Source of the DNA: Leptofilum sp965223525
GTDB lineage: Bacteria; Chloroflexota; Anaerolineae; Promineifilales; Promineifilaceae
Length of the DNA: 64,000 bases
Reading direction: 5' to 3'
NCBI RefSeq assembly: GCF_965223525.1
Contig: NZ_CBDCWX010000004.1
Coordinates: 434,001-498,000 of the forward strand
A program made the position numbers and the translations under genes. The notes under the pieces were generated by a model that made no database searches, had not been told where the DNA came from, and saw only the letters and a program-made list of their open reading frames with translations. Shown one piece after another: positions 25,849 to 34,628 of the stretch. Numbering within the stretch: position 1 is the stretch's first letter; every line of letters begins with the position of its first letter.

Positions 25849-26535
25849 TTATGTAGAATCGTATGAACGAAGCAATTCCTTGCCCTGATTATATTCACCA
25901 GAAGCCAAATAGATCACCCATTCGCAAATATTGGTGACCCGGTCGGCCGCACGTTCCAGATTGTGCGCCGCCCATTCCAACCGTTGTGCTAATTGGAACG
26001 AGTCACTATTGGCTGCCATATACGCCATCACGGCGCGGTAAGTGTCGTTGTATAGCTCGTCAACTTCATCGTCTCTTTTGATTGTTTCAAAGGCGATATC
26101 GGAATCACGCTGCGTGAATGCATCTAAAGAACGATGCAGCATAAAACGCCCCTTTTCTGCCATTTGCGGCATATGCACCACCAATTCGGCTGGCACTTCA
26201 CCTTCCCCAATCATCAGACTAATGCTGCCGATGCCCTTCACGTAATCGTGAATGCGCTCCAGCTCCCCCGCAATTTCCAATGCAGCCGCCAGCAAACGTA
26301 AGTCGCTGGCTATAGGCTGTTGGGTGGCAATGATGCCAAAGATTTGGTTCATGATGTCTATGCGCCGCTGATTGAACCACTTATCGGACTTCACTAGCTC
26401 ATCGGAGGCGACTAAATCTCGCTTTAGCAAGGCGGTTACCACTTTGATGAGATTCTCTTCTACTTCGCTACCCATGCGTAGAATTTCATCCTGCATGTTG
26501 CGAAGGTCACGCTCGTAATGTTCTCGAATAATCAT
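25849..26535 (-). CDS. phoU: Phosphate signalling protein PhoU
   Basis: A 228-aa PhoU made of two three-helix repeats. It shows IREHYERDLRNMQDEILRMG, LLAAALEIAGELERIHDYVKGIG and the second-repeat LEWAAHNLERAADRVTNICEW, each with the E/D-rich metal-binding motifs typical of PhoU. It tunes PstSCAB transport and PhoR signalling. A TTG four codons upstream overlaps the pstB stop; the ATG at 26535, 4 bp after that stop, is chosen. Last gene of the Pho operon. Confidence 0.94.
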   Translation of the reverse strand: MIIREHYERDLRNMQDEILRMGSEVEENLIKVVTALLKRDLVASDELVKSDKWFNQRRIDIMNQIFGIIATQQPIASDLRLLAAALEIAGELERIHDYVKGIGSISLMIGEGEVPAELVVHMPQMAEKGRFMLHRSLDAFTQRDSDIAFETIKRDDEVDELYNDTYRAVMAYMAANSDSFQLAQRLEWAAHNLERAADRVTNICEWVIYLASGEYNQGKELLRSYDST

Positions 26536-26539
26536 TATG

Positions 26540-27325
26540 TTAACCAAAACGTCCTGTAATATATTGTTCTGTCAGTTCATTTTTGGGGTTAGTGAACAAT
26601 TCGTTTGTTTCACTAGATTCCACCAAATAACCAGCACGGTCACTATCCATATTGAAGAACGCAGTAAAGTCAGAGGCACGGGCTGCCTGCTGCATATTGT
26701 GGGTAACAATAATAATGGTGTACTTTTTCTTAAGCTCCTGAATCAGCTCCTCAATGCGAAGCGTGGCCACGGGGTCAAGGGCAGAGGTGGGTTCATCCAT
26801 CAAGATAATCTCTGGCTTAACGGCAATGGTGCGGGCGATGCACAAGCGCTGCTGCTGCCCACCAGAGAGTGAAAGACCACTCTGATTGAGCTTATCCTTC
26901 ACTTCATCCCAAAGGGCAGCCTGACGAAGTGATTCTTCTACTAATTGATCCATATCGCCTTGATAGCCATTGATGCGAGCACCCCAAGCAACATTTTCAT
27001 AGATGGTTTTGGGGAAGGGATTTGGTTTTTGGAACACCATACCAATGCGTCGGCGAATTTCTACGGGATCAATTTTGGCGTCGTAGATGTTCGTACCTCG
27101 GTAAGTCACTTCACCCTCTACACGGGCAACTGAATAGAGATCGTTCATCCGATTGAAGGAGCGCAAAACGGTGGATTTTCCACAGCCTGAGGGGCCAATC
27201 AGCGCAGTGATTTTTTCAGACGGAAATTTTAATGAGATATTTTTGACAGCCCTAAAGTCGCCATAATAAACGTGCAGGTTGTGCGATTCGATGGCGATAG
27301 GGCCACTAACTCCATTGGAAGACAT
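26540..27325 (-). CDS. pstB: Phosphate ABC transporter ATP-binding protein
   Basis: A 261-aa ABC ATPase. Walker A is GPSGCGKST (about 43-51), the Q-loop region is VFQKPNPFP, the signature LSGGQQQRLCIARTI, and Walker B IILMDEPTSALDP. HNLHVYYGDFRAVKNISL and VTHNMQQAARASDFTAFF mark the PstB subfamily. It energises phosphate import with PstC and PstA. The start codon overlaps the pstA stop (TAATG), indicating translational coupling. Confidence 0.97.
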   Translation of the reverse strand: MSSNGVSGPIAIESHNLHVYYGDFRAVKNISLKFPSEKITALIGPSGCGKSTVLRSFNRMNDLYSVARVEGEVTYRGTNIYDAKIDPVEIRRRIGMVFQKPNPFPKTIYENVAWGARINGYQGDMDQLVEESLRQAALWDEVKDKLNQSGLSLSGGQQQRLCIARTIAVKPEIILMDEPTSALDPVATLRIEELIQELKKKYTIIIVTHNMQQAARASDFTAFFNMDSDRAGYLVESSETNELFTNPKNELTEQYITGRFG

Positions 27326-29535
27326 TAGGCTCTCCTTGAGTAGCGATTACGCAGATAAACGGCCGAAGCATTCAGCGACAGCAATAAAACCAGCAGCACC
27401 ACGATGGCGGCGGCGGCAATATTGCGGAATTCTGCCTGAGGCCGGGAAGTCCATTGATAAATTTGGATGGGCAAAACGGTGAATTTTGAGAAGGGCCCGC
27501 TGGGGTCTACGGTGATGAAGGTCGAGGCACCGACGACGACCAGCGGAGCCGTTTCGCCAATAGCGCGGGCAAGAGCAAGAATGGTTCCAGTTAAAATGCC
27601 GGGTAAGGCATTGGGAATCACATGGTGCCAAATTGTTTGCCACTTGGTGGCGCCCAGCGCCATGCCTGCCTGTCGCAGCGAGCTAGGCACGGCACGAATG
27701 GCCTCTTGCGAATTGATGATGATGATGGGGAGGATGAGTAAACCTAAGGTTAGACCTGCTGAGATGACGGTACGGCCGTTTGCCGTTGACGAATCATCCA
27801 CTAAACCAAACAGCGCACCGCTAGAAAAGGATTCCAGCAGGCGCACAAAGATAACCAGCCCCAGCATCCCGTAGATAATGGAAGGAACGCCCGCCAAATT
27901 GTTGATGTTGGTCTGGATGATGCGGTTGAGCCTATTGTCTTCTGCATACTCTTCCAAATAGATGGAAGCCGCCACGCCCACCGGGAACGAGAACAAAATG
28001 GTGATCAGCACCACCCACAGCGAGCCAAAAATGGCGGTACGCACCCCGGCAAACTCCGGCGTGCTAGACTGTGGCGAGGTGAGAAAGCGCCCCGACAGCC
28101 AGGAACGGAACTCTAACTGGGCGTTGGGATACGCTTCGGCCGTAAACGCCTCAATTTCGCTGCGGCTGGTGAGCGAATCCATTAGCGTCCAGGTTTGCAC
28201 CACGTCTGGCTGCACCACTTCCTGAATGAGCAGATCGTAAACGTTTTCCTGGTCACGGGCGGGCAGAGTGCAGCCTGCGGGCGGTTCTTCTCCGGCACAG
28301 ACTTCGGCAAAGAGGTCTGGGTTTTCAAAGGCAAAACTCTCTTCAAAGAACCGCTGCTGCCGCTCCAGGTTACGCCCCAAACCAACCGAGATGTTGTTTT
28401 GCAGGATTTGCACCAGAGTTTCTTTGGGTAGTTCGTCCAAAGATGCTGGAAATACCGTTTCGGTAAAGAAATCGAGCGTGCCAGAATCTGCCCCAGGAAT
28501 GTACCGACTGATGGGTTCATTCGGCCAGGCCGAGTTAACGTCTGACCAGGAAACGGCCGTTGTAAAAATCTGCTTCAGCTCCTCAACCGTTACATTTTCC
28601 AGGAAGCTGTTCTCACGACTCACCACCACCGCCAAAGCATCGGTGCCAATTTGTAGCTCGATGGGCTGGATGAAATTGTCGCGGCAGGCTTCATATTCGC
28701 CAGGTCGGATAGGGCGGCTGGCTGCGGCGATGTCAATGCGCTCATCCACGCAGAACAGCTCAATGCCAGCAGTGCTGCCCACGCTTTGCAGGGTCACGTT
28801 GGCCGCAAAGCCGTCGGCGGCAATTTGGTTGCTCATATGCTCTGTTACCGGGAAAACGGTGGAACCGCCAGCAATGACGATATTGCCGCCAAGCCCAGCC
28901 GGATCAATGGCCGCCCACTGGCCAGGTTGTAAATCGAAGCCACTGTTTTGCACCCAGGCCACCTGCGACGCAGACAGCCCGTTTGGACTCAGCGGGAAGT
29001 AACCAACTTCACTAATCTCACTGTTGATGTTGGTGAGTAAATAGTTGAGGTAAATGCTGGCGGCCTGGTTATTTTGCAATATTTCTTCGGAAGTGTAGAG
29101 GTATAACGGCCGTGTCATCAGATAGCTTCCATCGCCAGCAGTCTCAGCAGATGCTTCTACCCCTTCCACCGACAAGATTTTCAAGCTGTCGCTGTTTTCG
29201 CGGTAATAGGCATAGCCAAAAAAGCCAATGCCAAATTCATCGCTGACGATGCCTTCTGCCAAAACGTTGTCATCCTCACTGGAAAGCGTGTTCTCGGCTT
29301 CCAGCAGAATGGCTTCTTCCAAATCGAGCACCAGCTTGTCTGGCTCCACGCTGTTTTGCACAGCTACCAAGCCAAACGTCTCGTTGATGATGTTGTACAG
29401 CAGGGCCGTCAGTGCCAGAATGCCAATAATGGTTGATGCCTGAAAAAGGGTGCGCCAGATGGAACCGGAGCGGTGTCGCTTGTGAATCTGCTTTTCTAAT
29501 TTGTCCCCTTCTGGGTAATAATTTTGCTCTGCCAT
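27325..29535 (-). CDS. pstA: Phosphate permease PstA with an inserted, circularly permuted PstS-like domain
   Basis: A 736-aa protein, against about 280-300 for ordinary PstA. TM1 lies at about 32-52. Residues about 70-183 resemble the C-terminal half of PstS (SSEDDNVLAEGIVSDEFGIG and FFGYAYYREN onward to EVGYFPLS). Residues about 216-363 resemble its N-terminal half (GNIVIAGGSTVFPVTEHM, IGTDALAVVVSREN, PGADSGTLDFFTETVF). The PstS halves are therefore in reversed order. The permease core (about 495-736) has the EAA-type loop AGMALGATKWQTIWHHVIPNALPG. An extracytoplasmic binding domain tethered to the channel is inferred. It overlaps pstC and pstB by TAATG. Confidence 0.92.
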   Translation of the reverse strand: MAEQNYYPEGDKLEKQIHKRHRSGSIWRTLFQASTIIGILALTALLYNIINETFGLVAVQNSVEPDKLVLDLEEAILLEAENTLSSEDDNVLAEGIVSDEFGIGFFGYAYYRENSDSLKILSVEGVEASAETAGDGSYLMTRPLYLYTSEEILQNNQAASIYLNYLLTNINSEISEVGYFPLSPNGLSASQVAWVQNSGFDLQPGQWAAIDPAGLGGNIVIAGGSTVFPVTEHMSNQIAADGFAANVTLQSVGSTAGIELFCVDERIDIAAASRPIRPGEYEACRDNFIQPIELQIGTDALAVVVSRENSFLENVTVEELKQIFTTAVSWSDVNSAWPNEPISRYIPGADSGTLDFFTETVFPASLDELPKETLVQILQNNISVGLGRNLERQQRFFEESFAFENPDLFAEVCAGEEPPAGCTLPARDQENVYDLLIQEVVQPDVVQTWTLMDSLTSRSEIEAFTAEAYPNAQLEFRSWLSGRFLTSPQSSTPEFAGVRTAIFGSLWVVLITILFSFPVGVAASIYLEEYAEDNRLNRIIQTNINNLAGVPSIIYGMLGLVIFVRLLESFSSGALFGLVDDSSTANGRTVISAGLTLGLLILPIIIINSQEAIRAVPSSLRQAGMALGATKWQTIWHHVIPNALPGILTGTILALARAIGETAPLVVVGASTFITVDPSGPFSKFTVLPIQIYQWTSRPQAEFRNIAAAAIVVLLVLLLSLNASAVYLRNRYSRRA

Positions 29536-30746
29536 TACTCATACACCTCGCGGTATTTAGCCACAATGCGGCGGCTAATGATGTTTAGCGTGAGCGTCAT
29601 AAGGAACAAGCCTAAACCGATGGCAAAAATACTGTTGTAATCAATCGAGTCGTAGCTCAAATCACCGCCGCTAATCCGCACAATGTGCCCGGTCATCGTT
29701 TCGGCCGATTCAAACGGATTCAGGATGTAGCCAAACAGGCTATCTTCGCCAAAGTCGAAGTTCTTGGGGCCAGACCCGGCAGCAATGGCAACCACCATCG
29801 TTTCACCAATGGCGCGGGAAATGGCAACGACGAATGCGGCCGTAATCCCCGAAAGCGCCGCAGGCAACACAATCCGCAATGATGTTTCTAGCTTGGTGGC
29901 ACCCAAACCATAGGCAGCCTGTCGGAGCGAATCAGGGACGGCATGAAGCGCATCTTCACTCATCGAGGTAACCAGCGGAATGATGAGAATGCCCACCACA
30001 ATGCCCGCCGAGGCCGTGTTGAAGATCTTTACCGTTTCTAAACCAAACAGACTACGCAGCAAGGGAGTCATAAAAGTGAGGGCAAAATAACCATACACCA
30101 CAGTGGGCACACCCGCCAGAACTTCCAAAATTGGTTTCAGGGTCGATCTTGCTTTTTCAGAGGCGTATTCACTTAGGTAAATGGCTGTTGCCAAGCCGAC
30201 GGGCAAGGCCACCAACATGGCAATAACGCTGGTCATCATAGTCGCCAGAATGAGCGGCCACAGCCCAAAATTACCGAGCTGTGGCGTCCAATTTGTCGAG
30301 GTAAGGGTATCCCAAACGGAGACATCCGTGGCACGCTCAATGGTGACACCCGCATTGTGGGGCACAATTTCACTGCCGTCCACACCCCGCGCTACGGACA
30401 CAATTGTGCCGTTGATCGCCGTTACCTCCATGATTTCATCACTAAGGCGAATGGTTTCACCCACTTCGATGGCGGCACCGGATTCGGCCGCTTCCAGCGT
30501 GGTGGCGGCTTGGCTCATGTCCACAACAAGCCGCTTGTTGGTGTCTTCCCAATTCGTTTTGGTAAAGAAGTTCAGCGACTCGCTGCCCAAAATGTAGACA
30601 ATGCCAACCGTTGTTAAAATTGAAATGGCGCCACAGACAAACAAAATTGTTTGTATGATCGATTCACCAATGCGAGGTTTTTTTGCTAATTCACCTGCTC
30701 TAATTGCTGTACCGACCATTGGCGTGGCAGGATTTTGTGTGGCCAT
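29535..30746 (-). CDS. pstC: Phosphate ABC transporter permease PstC with extra loop module
   Basis: A 403-aa permease. TM1 is at about 32-53 (from the chosen ATG). An extracytoplasmic insertion of roughly 90 residues contains ETIRLSDEIMEVTAINGTIVSVARGVDGSE, a small beta module. The permease core follows with YGLGATKLETSLRIVLPAAL as the EAA loop and ISRAIGETMVVAIAAG. A GTG six codons upstream is in frame, but AGGAGG precedes the ATG at 30746, which is chosen. Translation is coupled to pstA through TAATG. It lies between pstS and pstA. Confidence 0.93.
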   Translation of the reverse strand: MATQNPATPMVGTAIRAGELAKKPRIGESIIQTILFVCGAISILTTVGIVYILGSESLNFFTKTNWEDTNKRLVVDMSQAATTLEAAESGAAIEVGETIRLSDEIMEVTAINGTIVSVARGVDGSEIVPHNAGVTIERATDVSVWDTLTSTNWTPQLGNFGLWPLILATMMTSVIAMLVALPVGLATAIYLSEYASEKARSTLKPILEVLAGVPTVVYGYFALTFMTPLLRSLFGLETVKIFNTASAGIVVGILIIPLVTSMSEDALHAVPDSLRQAAYGLGATKLETSLRIVLPAALSGITAAFVVAISRAIGETMVVAIAAGSGPKNFDFGEDSLFGYILNPFESAETMTGHIVRISGGDLSYDSIDYNSIFAIGLGLFLMTLTLNIISRRIVAKYREVYE

Positions 30747-30910
30747 TGATTCCTCCTGCTTCACACTTTTCTCTTTTCCCGAAGAGGTTAATAAAAAACT
30801 CAGCTATTTTACCGAAAAACAGGCCAGATTGGTAAAAGAGAAAAAGAGGAGTTGGTAAAATCCAGCTCCCCATTCTCAAAAGGTTTATGGGCTAATCCCA
30901 TCCTTTTTGC

Positions 30911-30952
30911 TTTAGCGCGATGTGGCTCGTTTTGGAGCCACATCGCGCTAAA
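30911..30952. terminator. Perfect 18-bp hairpin between pstS and pstC
   Basis: Arms TTTAGCGCGATGTGGCTC (30911-30928) and GAGCCACATCGCGCTAAA (30935-30952) with a 6-nt loop, 16 bp after the pstS stop. No long T tract follows. It probably stabilises pstS mRNA or partly terminates, giving more PstS than permease, as intergenic hairpins do in other transporter operons. Confidence 0.75.
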
Positions 30953-30967
30953 TTGTAAGGTCTGGAA

Positions 30968-32920
30968 TTAGTTATTTGCGTTCAGCCAACCGAGTTTTGC
31001 CGAGTTCAAGGCATCTTCACTCGCTGGGAAGTAACCGACGTCTACCACTTCTTCATTCACGTAAGTGAGCACGAAGTTGAGGAAAGCAGCAACCTGCGGT
31101 TTCTCAGCCATGATGGTGGCATCGGAGTACATGAACAACGGCCGTCCCAGTGGGTAAGAGCCATTGTCAACGTTGGCGGCGTTCGCTTCAATCCCCTCGA
31201 TGTTGAGGATATTGAGCGCAGCAGCATTTTCCTGGTAGTAGGCGTAGCCAAAGAAGCCGATAGCGTAGGGGCTGCCCTGAATGCCCTGAACCAGCACGTT
31301 GTCATCTTCAGAAAGCTGGGTGTTGCTGGCGGCCAGGATGGGGCCCTCATCTTCATCAAAAACCTCTTCCACGAAGAAGTCGAAGGTACCAGAATCGGTG
31401 CCGGGGATGAAGCGTTGGATAGGCTCGGCTGGGTAGCTGGGGTCAATGTCGGCCCAGGTTTCTGCGGTACTAAAGGCCATGGCTAACTGTTCTAGCGATA
31501 GTTCCGTAAGGAAATCGTTGTCTGCGCTGACGGTCACGGCCAGTGCATCGGTGCCAATGCGGAACTCGATGGGGTCGCGGCCAATGGCTTGGCAAGATTC
31601 GATCTCGGAATCTTTAATGGCGCGGCTGGCGCCAGAGATGTCGGATTCGCCAGCGACGCAGAAGCGTTCAAAACCAGCCCCAGAGCCGATAGAGTCGTAG
31701 GTGCCAGCGGGGCCACCCTCGTCCTGCCAACGCTCAATCATGCGTTCGGCCAGCGGAAAGACGGTGGAGCTACCGGCAATGACCAGGTCGCCACTTACAG
31801 CCAGTGGGTCTACGGCGGGCAAGATAACGCCAGCGGAAGCACCACCGCCAACTGCCACACCTTGTGCGCCTGCCCAACCTTCTTTGGCTGCATTCAGAGC
31901 GGCCGTACTGGCCGGGAAGTAGCCAACATCCACAACCTCTTCATTCACAAAGGTGAGAACAAAGTTGAGGAAAGCGGCAACCTGTGGTTTCTCAGCCATG
32001 ATGGTGGCATCGGAGTACATGAACAACGGCCGTCCCAGCGGGTAAGAACCATTATCAACATTGGCAGCGTTGGCTTCAATGCCTTCAATGTTGAGGATAT
32101 TGAGCGCAGCAGCATTTTCTTGGTAGTAAGCGTAGCCAAAGAAGCCGATAGCGTAGGGGCTGCCCTGGATACCTTGAACCAGCACGTTGTCATCTTCAGA
32201 AAGCTGGGTGTTGCTGGCCGCCAAAATGGGGCCTTCATCTTCATCAAAAACCTCTTCCACGAAGAAGTCGAAGGTACCAGAGTCGGTGCCGGGGATGAAA
32301 CGCTGAATGGGTTCGGCCGGGAAGCTGGGGTCAACATCTGCCCAAGTTTCGGCCGTGCTGAAAGCCATGGCAAGCTGCTCCAGGCTCAGGTTGGTAACAA
32401 AGTCGTTTTCAGAGCTAACCGTTACGGCCAGTGCATCGGTGCCAATGCGGAACTCGATGGGGTCGCGGCCAATGGCTTGGCAGGATTCGATTTCAGAATC
32501 CTTGATAGCGCGGCTAGCCCCTGAGATGTCAGATTCGCCAGCGACACAGAAACGTTCAAAGCCAGCACCAGAGCCGATGGAGTCGTAAGTGCCAGCGGGG
32601 CCGCCCTCGTCCTGCCAACGCTCAATCATGCGCTCGGCCAGGGGGAAGACGGTGGAACTGCCGGCAATGACGATGTCGCCGCTTACGGCCAGCGGGTCTA
32701 CGGCGGGTAGTGCCAATACTTCAACTGTCTCAACAACGGTTTCTGTAACCGTTTCAGTCACGGTTTCGGTAACTGTCTCGGTTTCGGTTACAACGCGGGT
32801 TACCTCAACCTGCACGGTTTCGGTGATGGTTTCTGGCTCTGTGGTATCGGCTTCCCCGCCACCGCAAGCTACCAGAAGTAGGGCGAAAATCGCCAGAATT
32901 GCAAAAAGTTTGTTTCGCAT
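30968..32920 (-). CDS. pstS: Tandem double phosphate-binding lipoprotein PstS
   Basis: A 650-aa lipoprotein with a signal peptide and lipobox (LLVAC, Cys19). A Thr/Glu/Val repeat linker (about 30-68) leads to two PstS domains, residues 71-366 and 367-650, nearly identical to each other. Both contain the phosphate-contact blocks AGSSTVFPLAERM, IGSGAGFERF, ISGASRAIK and PGTDSGTFDFF. Normal PstS has one domain of about 320-350 aa. The two halves are also near-identical in DNA (about 31823-32710 and 30971-31822), so the duplication is young or kept uniform by conversion. AGGAG precedes the ATG. Confidence 0.95.
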   Translation of the reverse strand: MRNKLFAILAIFALLLVACGGGEADTTEPETITETVQVEVTRVVTETETVTETVTETVTETVVETVEVLALPAVDPLAVSGDIVIAGSSTVFPLAERMIERWQDEGGPAGTYDSIGSGAGFERFCVAGESDISGASRAIKDSEIESCQAIGRDPIEFRIGTDALAVTVSSENDFVTNLSLEQLAMAFSTAETWADVDPSFPAEPIQRFIPGTDSGTFDFFVEEVFDEDEGPILAASNTQLSEDDNVLVQGIQGSPYAIGFFGYAYYQENAAALNILNIEGIEANAANVDNGSYPLGRPLFMYSDATIMAEKPQVAAFLNFVLTFVNEEVVDVGYFPASTAALNAAKEGWAGAQGVAVGGGASAGVILPAVDPLAVSGDLVIAGSSTVFPLAERMIERWQDEGGPAGTYDSIGSGAGFERFCVAGESDISGASRAIKDSEIESCQAIGRDPIEFRIGTDALAVTVSADNDFLTELSLEQLAMAFSTAETWADIDPSYPAEPIQRFIPGTDSGTFDFFVEEVFDEDEGPILAASNTQLSEDDNVLVQGIQGSPYAIGFFGYAYYQENAAALNILNIEGIEANAANVDNGSYPLGRPLFMYSDATIMAEKPQVAAFLNFVLTYVNEEVVDVGYFPASEDALNSAKLGWLNANN

Positions 32921-33051
32921 GTTTTTCTTCTCCTAAATTTCCCAATAAGATTGGCAAAAACAAAGCGCAAACCTACACGGTTTGCACATTTTGCCAGAAA
33001 GTAAAAGAACTTAATTGGGAGTTTAGCAGACGTATTTTGTTGGGGCAGTGG

Positions 33052-33095
33052 GGATCGGTTAACGTTTAGCTATGGTTGGGTAAAGGTTCTGTTAA
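33052..33095 (-). promoter_or_regulatory. Candidate Pho box upstream of pstS
   Basis: Read on the minus strand, four consecutive 11-bp blocks are TTAACAGAACC, TTTACCCAACC, ATAGCTAAACG and TTAACCGATCC. Three share TTWACMnAWCC with exact 11-bp phasing, as expected for PhoB/PhoP dimers on one helix face. The block set ends 132 bp before the pstS start, and phoB-phoR lie immediately upstream. Confidence 0.55.
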
Positions 33096-33153
33096 AAGTT
33101 GACATAACCTTATAAAATGCACAGGTAATTTGTGCGTTTTTTGTGCAAATTGG

Positions 33154-34536
33154 TTAGCTGCTGATGGGTAACGTGAAATAAAAAGAGCTGCCTTTGTGTT
33201 CTTTACTTTTGACCCAGATTCGGCCGTTATGCGCCTGCACAACGTGGCGTGAAATAGCCAATCCCAACCCGGTTCCCCCCAGGCTGCGGGTTCTGGCGCG
33301 GTCAGATTTGTAGAAGCGTTCAAAAATACGCTCCAATTCCTCTTTGGCAATACCGATGCCGCTGTCTTGAATAGTAACAACAACCTCATTTTTTTCGGTT
33401 TCTACATTGGCTTTTAGCGTAATCTTGCCCCCGTCTGGGGTGAATTTGATGGCGTTGTGCAGTAAATTGGAGACGACTTGGTGAATGCGGGTCGGGTCGG
33501 CCAGCACCAGTGGCAGCGCAGCGGGTAAATCCAAAATAAGATGCAAATTTGCTCGCTCCGCTTGGTGTTTTAAGCGATCCATTGGCACCAACAGCAGGTC
33601 GGCAACGGCCGTTGCTTTCAACCGCAGCGGCACCTGACCCGATTCGATGCGGGATAGCTCCAGCAATTCCTGCACCATTTGGGTGAGCACATCAATTTCG
33701 CCAGCAGCACGATCCAGAAAGTGAACGGCCGTTTCTGGGTCGTCGTAGGCGTTTTCTTGCAAGGTTTCGATGATGACCCGCAAAGAAGCCAGCGGCGTGC
33801 GTAGCTCATGAGACACATTGCTGATAAAGTCGCGCCGCACCGTTTGTAAATGCCGCATGGTGGTTAAATCTTGCAGAATGACCAAATATCCTTCTGCCCA
33901 GCCTTCTTTGAACGGGGTAATAATGACTTGCAAAAAGACGCGCCCCATTTCCACAGCGGCCGTTACCTCTTCCCCGCTTTGCTGGCATGCTTGCCACAAA
34001 TCTATGAGCTGATGGTGGCGCACCGCCTCGGCAAAGGTGCGTTGAAGCGCAGATTTTTCTGAGAGCGAAAACAGCTTGCTGGCCGCCGGGTTAATCAACC
34101 GAACGCGGCCAGCGGTGTCGGTGATGAGCACCCCATCGGCCATGTAGTTGAGCACCGTGTCGAACTGCCCGTTTTCTTCCAGTAGCGCTAAATGCTGCTG
34201 CCGCAGGGCATCAATCATGTCATTGAAGGCTAAAATGAGTTCCCCCATTTCGTCTCGCGTCTGGGGCAATACGCGAGCTTCCCATTCGCCCTCGGTGATG
34301 CGACGAATGACCGAGGTGAGGTGGCGCACAGGTCTGGTGGTGCGTGCCGCTACCGGAAAGGCAATTGCCGCTGCCATGATGAGTAGGATAACGGCCGTAA
34401 CCGAAACCCCCTGCCGCACACAGCCAGCGTCACCCAAGCACCCTGGCCGAGAAAGGTAACTTGCCAGCCCAGCCATGACAACCGTCACCAAAATGAGATA
34501 TGAAATTGCGATACGCCAGCGAATTTGGGGGAACAT
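33154..34536 (-). CDS. phoR: Phosphate-type sensor histidine kinase (PhoR-like)
   Basis: A 460-aa kinase with two N-terminal membrane segments (about 8-25 and 44-62), HAMP (about 65-115), PAS (about 125-225: YMADGVLITDTAGRVRLINPAA), HisKA with FISNVSHELRTPLASLR (phospho-His) and HATPase_c (HNAIKFTPDGGKI, DSGIGIAKEELERIFERFYKSD, GTGLGLAISRHVV). The HAMP-PAS-HisKA order matches PhoR. It stands between phoB and the pst genes, so sensing of phosphate through Pst/PhoU is the natural inference. Confidence 0.9.
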   Translation of the reverse strand: MFPQIRWRIAISYLILVTVVMAGLASYLSRPGCLGDAGCVRQGVSVTAVILLIMAAAIAFPVAARTTRPVRHLTSVIRRITEGEWEARVLPQTRDEMGELILAFNDMIDALRQQHLALLEENGQFDTVLNYMADGVLITDTAGRVRLINPAASKLFSLSEKSALQRTFAEAVRHHQLIDLWQACQQSGEEVTAAVEMGRVFLQVIITPFKEGWAEGYLVILQDLTTMRHLQTVRRDFISNVSHELRTPLASLRVIIETLQENAYDDPETAVHFLDRAAGEIDVLTQMVQELLELSRIESGQVPLRLKATAVADLLLVPMDRLKHQAERANLHLILDLPAALPLVLADPTRIHQVVSNLLHNAIKFTPDGGKITLKANVETEKNEVVVTIQDSGIGIAKEELERIFERFYKSDRARTRSLGGTGLGLAISRHVVQAHNGRIWVKSKEHKGSSFYFTLPISS

Positions 34537-34539
34537 TTT

Positions 34540-34624
34540 CGGTAAACCGTGAGCGGTAAACGGTAATCCGTGAACGGTAATCGGCTGGGTTTACCGATTA
34601 CTGGTTACCGAATACCGATTACCG
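34540..34624. repeat. GGTAA/CCG tandem-inverted repeat between phoB and phoR
   Basis: The 92-bp gap is filled with repeats of CGGTAA(A/T)C and its complement (CGGTAAACGG, CCGTGAACGGTAATCGG, then ACCGATTACTGGTTACCG and CCGATTACCGG). The left part pairs with the right part, forming a long imperfect hairpin. Confidence 0.55.
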
Positions 34625-34628
34625 GAAG

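Noticed and set aside
31589..32524. 311-codon open frame opposite pstS
   Set aside because: It is the antisense shadow of the duplicated PstS domain, has no start signal, and its composition follows the pstS codons.
30968..32920. CRISPR or tandem-repeat array in pstS
   Set aside because: The repetition is two copies of a protein domain plus a short Thr-Glu-Val linker repeat; there are no spaced short repeats.
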